The translations under genes were made by a program, and so were the position numbers. A DNA stretch of 64,000 nucleotides. Origin: Apostichopus japonicus. Lineage: Eukaryota > Echinodermata > Holothuroidea > Aspidochirotida > Stichopodidae. Within the stretch, counting starts at the first letter, position 1. Every line of letters starts with the position of its first letter. The notes below the pieces were generated by a model. That model did not search any database, was not told the DNA's origin, and worked only from the letters and a program-made list of their open reading frames with translations. Shown here in pieces: positions 55,640 to 64,000 of the stretch. The stretch spans positions 4,712,001 through 4,776,000 of the forward strand of contig NC_092566.1 in the NCBI RefSeq assembly GCF_037975245.1. The letters are read 5' to 3'.

Positions 55640-55830
55640 TCATGGGCGGCGATCCGTACTTCCGAGTGGGGGAATATGACCTTGTTGACTATCTAAGCGT
55701 AGCGCCACCATGGGTTGGCGCGAAGCGTACAATAAAATTTGGGGATTTACAAACCCTCTAGATGGCCGGAAACGGCACTTCCCAAGGTTTCCAAGCGGCA
55801 TATACCGGTACCCAACTAACCATTGACGAC
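55640..55830 (+). mobile_element. truncated relative of the hAT-like element at 16784
   Basis: GGCGGCGATCCGTACTTCCG is followed by GACTATCTAAGCGTAGCGCC and CTAGATGGCCGGAAACGGC, the same order as in 16784-16920. The far end is missing. Confidence 0.6.
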
Positions 55831-56793
55831 TAAACGATTTTGTTATTTTAGTTTGGTAAGATGTATATGATTAAGTGACTTGCACCACAACTATAGAGTG
55901 ATTTCAAATTTATAGAAATGGCCCTAAGTTTGCATTAGCGATATAACACATAACGTTCGATGTGTTGACCATGTATGCTATCACATTTTATTTGCGTAAT
56001 GTATACTTATCTGAATAAATTATTTAAAAAAAGAGTCATCAGTTTATATCTTAGCCATGCACAAAACAAGCTTTTGCACGATGGCATTTGGATCAATGTG
56101 TGTATTAGTATGTGTGTTACTATGTGTGTGTTCGTATCTGTGTGTTTTTGCTTTTACTTGTCCTCAGATATAGATATTTTTGAAAATATTCATCCTTCAA
56201 CGTCCGTATAAACATATGTAATCTCCAAAATAAAATTTTCTTTCATTTCTTCCTCTTCACTCCAGATCGAAGAAGAAAAACGCTGGAATCAGTGAGAAAT
56301 TGTGAGAGAGTTAGAGAGAGTTACTTCTATATCTCAACAACGTGATAACCAACTTGGTTTTTCCAACAACAAAAGAACTTCTCACAGAGAGTAAGAATAT
56401 AGGAGAGGCAGAAAAAGGGAATGAAAAAAAGAGTGAGATTTAAAGATGTTACCATGGTGACCGACACTTTCATACTTGGAAGATGACGTTGTAGAGAGGC
56501 AAGCCTGATGACGTAATCTTTACCTAAAACTGACCAATCAAGTTCTTCATTCGTTGATATCACGTGATAAACAATCTTCTCGTGGAAAGCCTGGAACATT
56601 TGGAGAGATCAAGGATAATATCCAAATCTTCGCATTATCTGAGATTATCCGAATTGTTGATAACATCTTATTTTTCTTTTGCGTTAAAAACTGAGATAAT
56701 TTACCGCAAAAAAACTACAACGAAATATTGTTGATTGGATTACTTTTTATATGCTGTTTCTGTTCATTTATTTACATTTGACAATACTAAAAA

Positions 56794-57828
56794 ATGACGT
56801 TAAAGAATAGTTATTGTTCAAATTTCTGTGTATTCAAAATAGTATGTACCATTTCGGTGATAGGGTTAGTTTCCATCTTTCAGTTTACAAATGTGTACCA
56901 CAAACACTACGGCATGTACCATAAGCAGGTCGATACCACTATCAAGGAGGAGATAGACCGAGATGTTCAATATTCTCTACCATCGTCCGGCACCATGACT
57001 TCTGTCGAATCAGCTTTGGCGAGCGACTCGGCTGTACCTACTAACCCTGTTGTGATATTTAGCGTGTTACCGAAATGTGGTAGCAGAACCTTGTTTGCTC
57101 TGATGGGGATACTTGGCGAAAAACACGGGTTCGACGTGAAACATACGATGGGAGGCGACGACGAAACGGCTGAAGATAAGGTCAAGATAATTCGACAAAC
57201 TTTACTTTCTAAGAATCCAGCTTTCATCTACACCCACAGAAGATACCAAGCATTCGGTAGAGAAAGGAAACCGGTTTATATCAGCATCGTCAGAGATCCG
57301 GTCGAACGTCTTGCTTCACTGTATTACTTCATGCGGTACGGCGATAACCGGACAAATGTGGATCTTCCTGCTGTTCAGTTTCGCGCCAAAATGGATGCCC
57401 GTAACTATAGCAACGACAGTTTTAACGACTGCGTACTGAACGGCAACAAAATGTGTCGTAGGGTCGGATCAGTCGTTCGGCAGTTTTGCGGATATATTGG
57501 CTGTACGGATTCCACGGCAACTCAAGCCCCTATCAAAAAGGCTATAGCTCATATAGATAGATCGTATCACGTGGTTGGCATCATGGAAGACTATAAATCG
57601 ATTTTGAGAGTGTTAGAGAAAAAGATACCGCAGCTATTTCAGGGAATTGTAGCGCTTTACGAGGAACAGAAGAAAGAGATTGTATCGAATATGCGCACTA
57701 AAAATAAGACCAAAATCACTCCTAAAGTTAGGAATATTCTCAAAAAGGAATTGGCAGAAGACTATAAACTTTACAATTTAATAAAGGAGAAGTTTGATAT
57801 TTCAAAGAAGAAACTGTCGATTGAATAG
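56794..57828 (+). CDS. ST5: HS2ST/UST-like uronyl (or related) 2-O-sulfotransferase, intact
   Basis: Single-exon frame, 344 residues; type II helix at about 11-31, Golgi lumenal catalytic domain using PAPS. P-loop VLPKCGSRTLF (91-101) with Lys94, Gly96, Ser97. Catalytic-base strand FIYTHRRYQAF (144-154) with His148, aligning to the HS2ST H-G-H region. 3'-phosphate segment ISIVRDPVERLASLYYFMRY (163-182) with Arg167 and Ser175, very close to the HS2ST I-R-D-P-I-E-R-L-V-S-Y-Y-Y-F segment. Disulfide cysteines C213/C221 and C232/C237. The C-terminal helix EDYKLYNLIKEKF corresponds to the N-E-F-Y-E-F-A region of HS2ST. AATAAA lies 13 bases after the stop (57841-57846). It is the best candidate in the cluster for an active enzyme. 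The acceptor sugar cannot be told from sequence. Confidence 0.85.
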   Translation: MTLKNSYCSNFCVFKIVCTISVIGLVSIFQFTNVYHKHYGMYHKQVDTTIKEEIDRDVQYSLPSSGTMTSVESALASDSAVPTNPVVIFSVLPKCGSRTLFALMGILGEKHGFDVKHTMGGDDETAEDKVKIIRQTLLSKNPAFIYTHRRYQAFGRERKPVYISIVRDPVERLASLYYFMRYGDNRTNVDLPAVQFRAKMDARNYSNDSFNDCVLNGNKMCRRVGSVVRQFCGYIGCTDSTATQAPIKKAIAHIDRSYHVVGIMEDYKSILRVLEKKIPQLFQGIVALYEEQKKEIVSNMRTKNKTKITPKVRNILKKELAEDYKLYNLIKEKFDISKKKLSIE

Positions 57829-58119
57829 ATATTATTACGAAATAAATAGCTTTTTGAGATACACCACAGTTCGGGGGGGGGGATAGAGGGAGAAGGAGAA
57901 AGGAGGGTGGGGATTATATACATACTCAACCCTTATTGTAAATAACTGAATTAAGATGTCTAAACAAGGGGAGGGTGTCATGTGATGCCCTATATGCAGC
58001 AAAATGGTATTTGCATCATTTCTTAAGAATCGTAAAGTGTATTGGAAATTTTATGGTTTGTGGTTTTATTTACTTCATTGGAATGCAGCTTTAAACTTAT
58101 AAGAGTGTCACTGAGAAAC
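57829..58119. other. ST5 3' flank
   Basis: Poly(A) signal AATAAA at 57841-57846, then a G-rich purine patch (about 57872-57915). No other feature. Confidence 0.6.
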
Positions 58120-59025
58120 AGGACCTGACAAGACAAGACAAGGCAAAACAAGACAAGTTTAGACAGGACAGGTCAAGATAAGATAAGATAAGACAAGACA
58201 ATAAGACAAGTCAAGATCAGAGAAAGATAAGATGAACAAGATAAGACAAGACCTTAATTCAACGTAAGACTTGCAAGATCAGATAAGATAAGCAAAATAA
58301 ATACTATACATGATTAAGACAAGACAATAATAGACGAGACAAGAAAATCAAAGTCAAGACAAGATCAGATAAGATAAGATGAACAAGATAAGACAAGACC
58401 TTAAAAGAAAAGATAATACAAGTCCAACGTAAGACAATATCAGACAAGATAAGTAAAAAAACACTAGATAAGACAAGAAAAGGAAAGATAAGACAAGTCA
58501 AGATAAGATCAAATAAGACAATGATCAGATAAGATAAGCAAGATAACACTTGACATGATTAAGACAAGACAAGAATAGACGAGACAAGATAAGCCAAATC
58601 AAGATAAGATCAGATAGCCTAAGACAATATCAGATAAGATAAACGAGATAAGACAAGACAGGACAATAAGAAACAAGACAATTCAAGATCAGATAAGATA
58701 AAAAGTTAAGACCAGACCTTAAAAGACAAGATAAGACAAGTTCAACGTAAGACAATTTCATATAAGATAAGCAAAATAATATAGAAAAGATTAGACAAAA
58801 ATAGGAAAGATAAGATAAGACAAGACAGGAACATAAAAATCAAGACAAGTCAAGATCAGATAAGATGAACAAGATAAGACAAGACATGATTAAGACAAGA
58901 ATAGACGAGACAAGATACGCTAAGTCAATGATCAGGTAAGATAGCCTAGGACAATATCCATTAAGATAAGCAAAATAACACTTGGAAAGATAAAACAAGA
59001 CAAGACAAGACAAGACAAACATAAA
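58120..59025. repeat. degenerate purine-rich array of AAGACAAGATAAG words
   Basis: About 900 bases built from AAGAC, AAGAT and AAGTC words (period about 5 and 10), with longer echoes such as GATAAGATGAACAAGATAAG and TTAAGACAAGACAA recurring. The leucine-rich frames on the minus strand are artefacts of this composition. Confidence 0.9.
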
Positions 59026-59342
59026 AGGCTCAAATATGTTCTTTAACCTTTTTTCATGATTTCTACCATGGTTGGATGTGACCTCTCCTCTTTCATGAGT
59101 CTTAGATATTTTTGTTAAGTTTTCGCTACGAAATCTTCACGAAAGTCTATGTAAAGTAATAGTGCAAGTAAAAATTAGTATGCTTATATTATAATGAAAA
59201 GAACGAATGCTTGTTCATATCCTGTTATATTGCACATATCATGTTATGTTGCTAATCATTGCCCAGCTATGTATATACAAATATAACAAGCAGTCATATC
59301 GTTTTACTTTGAGATCAAGGTATCACAAGGAACTCAAATACC
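59026..59342. other. intergenic, no recognisable feature
   Basis: AT-rich sequence with nothing recognised. Confidence 0.5.
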
Positions 59343-59709
59343 CAGTGGCGTAGGAAGGTACTTTTGAGTGGGGGGGGGGGCTGAAGACTGATGGCCGGCC
59401 TGGGGGAGGGGTGTAAGGGGAGGGGGTGTCCCCCTCCCCTTTGGAATTTTTTTGCATTTCCAGGTGGCCTCAGATGCAATTTGGTGCAATATAGCACACT
59501 TCAACTCCCACTCCATTTTGTAAAGAATTTTGCATTTTTACCTGGCCTTAAATGCAATTTGGTGCTCCAAATGAGATTTTTTTCTCATTTGGAAATGAAA
59601 AAGGGGTTTTCTGACTTGCGGAGCGGGGGGCGGAATGATACTTCCGCCCCCCCATATTTTTCACTGGGGGGGGCTGGCGCCCCCCAGCCCCCCGGTTCCT
59701 ACGCCCTTG
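59343..59709 (+). mobile_element. hAT-like MITE, family M1, copy 2 (367 bp)
   Basis: Left end CAGTGGCGTAGGAAGG; right end GGTTCCTACGCCCTTG. Flanks are CAAATACC (59335-59342) and TAAATACC (59710-59717), an 8-base duplication with one change. Same family as 34489-34862 in opposite orientation. Confidence 0.88.
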
Positions 59710-60590
59710 TAAATACCTATATATTGAAGAACTACGAGAGCACCCTCACACTGATAAATACATACTGTAAATACATACCGATATATTGAGAAACAGATTT
59801 ACCAGCGAATCATATCATTATAATAATAATAATAATAATATATTTATAAAATATAACTAACAATTCACACCCTGCTATATTGAAAAAAAAATAATACCTA
59901 ACCAGGAAATCATATCCTCTCACATTGATAAATATACAGAGTACAACCATCTTCGAAATACTGCACTCACCACAACCCTCAACCTATACCCCGTCCCAAA
60001 AGGAGTCACCCACCACAGCATCCGCAGAAATTACTCTCTTTTTTTTAAATAATAAAATATATAAAAACCGAAGAGTTTGGAAATGGAAGATTATGATGTT
60101 TCCTGTTCTACAAGTATTTTCGAGAATGTGAAGATTGAGGTCAGGTAAGAGAGACAGTTATCCGAAAAATCTTGCGACTTGTCGATAAAAAAAAGGCCCC
60201 TTCTTTTCTGGAAACGTTCAATAAATAAAACGGTAGGCCTACCATTACGTCACAGAACGATCCGATCTAATTTATCTTTTTTTAATGATACTAAGTAAGC
60301 GGATTAATTAAATTGAGTATGCATGAGCAGAATTAACAAGCATAACATTGATAGTCTTTTTTATGTCTTATGGTAAATTGCTATTTAGTAAACCAAAATG
60401 GTCACTAGAGAGCAAACGTTTCGCCACCCCTCGCCCACCCCCCCCCCCCCTCCTGCCCTTTTACTTCTACCCTATATTTTTATAATGCGGTATAATCAAA
60501 TTTGAGAATGTCTTTTTATATAGCAGTGACGAGATTTTGTATACCACCTATAAGCAATCTTGGTCTTTATACCTATGAGCACACTGTTGC

Positions 60591-60592
<2 letters not shown>
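59710..60592. other. intergenic, low complexity
   Basis: A short (ATA)n run at about 59818-59842 and a poly-C tract at about 60438-60452. No gene recognised. Confidence 0.5.
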
Positions 60593-60662
<70 letters not shown>

Positions 60663-60681
60663 ATAATATATATATATAAGG
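60593..60681. repeat. (TA)n microsatellite
   Basis: About 80 bases of TA dinucleotides; its last eight bases (ATATAAGG) are the left target duplication of the next element. Confidence 0.95.
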
Positions 60682-61308
60682 CAGTGGCGTAGCCAAAGGG
60701 GGCCAGGCCCCCCCATTTACTTTGTGCTACAGTCTTGCCCCCCCCCCCCCCAATGAAATCCAGTGATGTATTCAAAATACTTCTTTTTTACATTTTTTTG
60801 GAGTTCTAATCACAAGTATTCATACCTCAGGGCTCATGTTCATACTTCATATAAGGTCAGAACTTGGTAATCAGACCGAGATATTACACATTTTGGGCCT
60901 TCATCATACCCACATACGGAGACCGATGATCAATATCGTCCTACAGAATAATCGCCAATAATTTGGCCGGTTGTATAACCATTACAAACTAGCGCTAGCA
61001 ACCCATGTGCATTTTCTGCGACCAATGATGCCACTCGTGGAGAATTTCCACTGCACGTATAGGCTCTATAGGCCTAGTGACACTTGTGTGTGTGGAAATC
61101 TGGGCATTTAACCATTGTATTTGTGCAGACGAGGTGCCCATTAATACATATATTTCTCGGTAATTCCTACCATCAACCATCACGGGGTTGCCCCCCTTAA
61201 GAAAAATCTTGCCCGCCTGAACCCAATACTCATAGCTAGTACAGTAACCACTGTACTAGCTATGAGTATTGGCTGTCCCCTAACAATAGAATGCTGGCTA
61301 CGCCACTG
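60682..61308 (+). mobile_element. hAT-like non-autonomous element, 627 bp, with exact 8-bp TSD
   Basis: Terminal inverted repeats CAGTGGCGTAGCCA and TGGCTACGCCACTG, identical over 14 bases. Exact flanking duplication ATATAAGG (60674-60681 and 61309-61316). No transposase frame. The perfect ends suggest a fairly recent insertion, into the TA microsatellite. A 20-base inverted pair (TACTCATAGCTAGTACAGTA / its complement) at about 61227-61270 lies near the right end. Confidence 0.92.
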
Positions 61309-61316
61309 ATATAAGG

Positions 61317-63261
61317 TAATATAGTATACGAAAGTGGCCTCTCCTTTGTTTTATTTGCCCTTATTGCCACTATACCACAATGAAACGCATCAAGTAGTTT
61401 CAATAGACTACCTTCGATTGCATATGGATATGAAAGATTCCACTAAATTATAGTGCGATAGGCATGTAGATAAAAGCTATAGAGTTTAAAGACACAGTAT
61501 CGAAAGATTTGATAGATAAACCGCGTCTTTATGTTTGCCTGGTGGATAATTGAGCTCAGTTCATCCTATACTGATTGCGTGTCATCGGTATATACGGCAT
61601 AACTTTCAAGGTAGCTCAACTTTAGTCTGCGGGTGACAGGTTTGTATATACTTTTTCCTGTTTTTTTAATCAATTTTGATAGTTAAATTGCGTAGAATCG
61701 TATGATTATGTCATTTCGATTACCAAATAAGTGCATGGTAATCGGTGAAATCGGTGTAATGGAAAAGTCACATTGTTTTAAACAATTACATAACTTAGAA
61801 CACGACAATTGTCAAGTGCGGCCGCTATATATGTTTATGCCGAGTTGTATATAGTACAATACTTCAACTTGTCGGTATAGAATGCACAGAGAAGCTGCTT
61901 TTTTTCTTCGTTTTGGTCGGAAAGGTTTGAGGTAATTTACATTTAACACATCATATCGTATTTACATGTCCCACTGACCAGACTCGCAGCTATACTTTTC
62001 GTGGTGTGAGGAGGCGAAAGCCTAATTATTGTCTCCATTTTAAGAGTCAGAGAACGTAATTTTAATTAACGCTTTTATTAATATGACTTTTCGTGACACC
62101 ATGATAGGCCTATAGGCTCTGCCATCTGTTTACGAATTCGAATATTAGTGGGGGCGGGGAACCCAAAAATTTAACTGACGTCCGTTCTGGGGAGAGGTCT
62201 AATGGGGTGTCTCTCCTCTCTTGAGAAACTTTTGTCTCGGTAAGGGGGCTTTCATGCAAAATGGTGCTACCATTTACGTCATTTTAACTACATATTTGTG
62301 GAAATAATTTCGTGTGCATGCTAGTGTCGTATTATCGGTAAGCTATTTGGAAGACATTTTGGGAGAGTGTAGGCGGGAGGGAAGGTGTACTTGTCCAATC
62401 TCAGACTGAGGCTACGACACCTCATATACTTGCAGCATCAAATATTTACTATTTAGTAGTACGTATCGCATATGTCTTTGTGGTACGGGTGACCGGCGCG
62501 CCTCAAAAACCAACATGTGGTAATTTCGCATGAAAATGAAAAATATATATATAAAAAATGTACGTACGTAATGATATCTGGGGCTGTGAATGTTCAACAT
62601 TGTTAAATCATGGTGTTAGAAGAGACCTACATGGTTAAATAGGGTACTCATTTTTATTTTTTATATATATTTACGCGCCCCTTTTTGGAAGAAATAAATT
62701 GCAACCCTGTTTATGGCATTTTTGTTAATGTTGTGGAAAACCATCTCTCAATTTCTTTATTCTAATTTAGGTATGATGACGATCTTGTGGTTCAAAAAGG
62801 AAACAGGATTTATAATGTGAAGCAGTCGAACAAGTTGAACACGGACTCTACGGATAAGGTTCCATGTAGTTTTGTTATGCTTTTTTTTGGCATATGAAAA
62901 ATCAAACTTGTATTTTAATATAACCAAATGGGCCAAGGATAATATATATGACTGACTTCGGAAAAGGAGAAAATACTTCACTTTCTTGAATTTGCGGAAC
63001 AAGACTTTTTTCCAGTAAATAATACTTAGATTCTGTTTTTTAGCGAATTTTCACGGCTAGGATGTGGATGTGGACTATAAGATTGCAAGAAGTGCAACGC
63101 AATACAAAATTCTAACACTGCCCTTAACTGTAGATATCTACGAAATGCGTTAAAACACGTCACAAAATGGTCAAATATCAGTGAATGGGAAAGCACGTGA
63201 CTCTTCATCATCATTATCTCTTTGTAATGAACGGTTAGTTTTAGTTATAAAGATTATAGAC
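61317..63261. other. intergenic between the hAT element and ST6
   Basis: About 1.9 kb in which I recognise neither gene nor element. It should contain the ST6 promoter; no TATA or initiator was assigned. Confidence 0.5.
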
Positions 63262-64000
63262 ATGTCTCGTAAAATGTTCGCCAAGAAGTTAGCACTAGCG
63301 ACCACATGCATTATAACGGTCATGGGATTATCATTCTTTGTACAATATACGAGCCAGTATCAACATTTAAAGCCAATTTCAGCTTCTGGATCTGTGGCAA
63401 GAAGAAATATGTTCATGTTAAAATCAATAGAGAAAGCAGATCTTGGAACAAACGTGGCCGACGAGACCAAGGAGTCTAAGTCATTTCTACCCGATAAATC
63501 TGTTGTTATGTTTAACGTTATGCCGAAGAGTGGAAGCCGTACCCTGTACGAGCTCGTAGCGAAAATGAATCAAACGAAAAATATAACGATTAGAAACACG
63601 ATGGATGGATTCAACCAAACTTATGCAGAAAAATTACAAGAAATACGAAGATTAATTTATTCTCATGACTTAGGCTTTCTTTATACTCACATGAAGTTTG
63701 AATTGTTTGTGAAAGGTAATAAAAAGCCTAAGTATATCAGTATTGTACGAGATCCAATCGATAGGCTAGCATCTCTGTATTACTTTGTGCGATATGGTGA
63801 TGACGTAGCCGACCAGAGCGAGGCCGGACAACATTTTCGAGAGCGTATGGAACAGATGAATCATAGTAGTGAATCGTTTAATGAGTACGTGATGAGTAGA
63901 GGTCTGTCGCGTCACAGCTCTACGGCGACGGTGAGACACTTTTGTGGGCATGACAAGATATGCGGCAAGAATAATAAGAACGCCTATAAAAATGCGGTAG
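63262..64000 (+). CDS. ST6: HS2ST/UST-like sulfotransferase (3' end beyond window)
   Basis: Open frame from ATG at 63262 to the window edge, 246 codons. Type II helix at about 10-28. P-loop VMPKSGSRTLY (86-96) with Lys89, Gly91, Ser92. Catalytic strand FLYTHMKF (139-146) with His143. 3'-phosphate segment ISIVRDPIDRLASLYYFVRY (159-178) with Arg163. The second cysteine pair is present (HFCGHDKIC, C228 and C234). The first pair is lost: the place of F-N-D-C-V-L-N-G-x-x-x-C in ST5 reads FNEYVMSRGLSRHS. It is otherwise close to ST5 and probably active. The rest of the protein, about 100 residues, should lie just beyond the edge. Confidence 0.82.
   Translation, partial: MSRKMFAKKLALATTCIITVMGLSFFVQYTSQYQHLKPISASGSVARRNMFMLKSIEKADLGTNVADETKESKSFLPDKSVVMFNVMPKSGSRTLYELVAKMNQTKNITIRNTMDGFNQTYAEKLQEIRRLIYSHDLGFLYTHMKFELFVKGNKKPKYISIVRDPIDRLASLYYFVRYGDDVADQSEAGQHFRERMEQMNHSSESFNEYVMSRGLSRHSSTATVRHFCGHDKICGKNNKNAYKNAV

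Larger units (their letters stand above)
54208..56793. other. intergenic between ST4 and ST5
   Basis: No gene supported. It contains a local duplication (54780-55165), the second copy of the short repeat (55262-55337) and fragments of hAT-type elements (about 55336-55480, starting CACTGGCGGATCCAGGG, and 55640-55830). Confidence 0.55.

Noticed and set aside
58304-59022. Leucine/serine-rich minus-strand frames resembling membrane proteins
   Set aside because: They are translations of the AAGACAAG array.
1-64000. CRISPR arrays, operons or bacterial promoters
   Set aside because: The tandem repeats have no spacer structure, and the genes are split by introns, so the DNA is eukaryotic nuclear.

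Overview
The window is nuclear DNA from an animal. Coding exons are separated by GT-AG introns, and the DNA is AT-rich and dense in microsatellites, hAT-type miniature transposons, tRNA-derived SINEs and LINE fragments. The gene families (a long cadherin, a NUDT13-type NADH pyrophosphatase, many heparan-sulfate-2-O-sulfotransferase-like genes) point to a marine invertebrate. I favour an echinoderm, possibly a sea cucumber, but only from the general look of genes and repeats; no marker in the window proves it.

Left third (1-26.5 kb, + strand): the 3' part of one large cadherin gene. I can chain 24 coding exons (1416-25614) with consistent phases into 1271 residues open at the N-terminus: one partial and about eight divergent cadherin repeats, a membrane-proximal domain, one transmembrane helix, and an acidic tail ending in a possible PDZ ligand. 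Its introns carry two minisatellites, two hAT-like elements with target-site duplications (TSDs), a hairpin element and two copies of one dispersed repeat.

Middle and right (30-64 kb): six single-exon genes on the + strand for type II membrane proteins of the HS2ST/UST sulfotransferase superfamily (ST1 30405, ST2 35414, ST3 40690, ST4 53179, ST5 56794, ST6 63262, cut by the window edge). ST1-ST3 form one divergent group; they lack the P-loop lysine and the catalytic-position histidine. ST4-ST6 form a second group; ST5 and ST6 look catalytically competent, while ST4 has lost the histidine and the PAPS-binding arginine. The two groups are separated by a six-exon gene on the - strand (50754-46653) for a mitochondrial NUDT13-like NAD(P)H pyrophosphatase.

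The sulfotransferase-like proteins would act in the Golgi on glycosaminoglycans or related sulfated glycans. The mix of intact and catalytically altered paralogs is the most interesting feature of the window. The remaining intergenic DNA holds repeats and no further gene that I can support.
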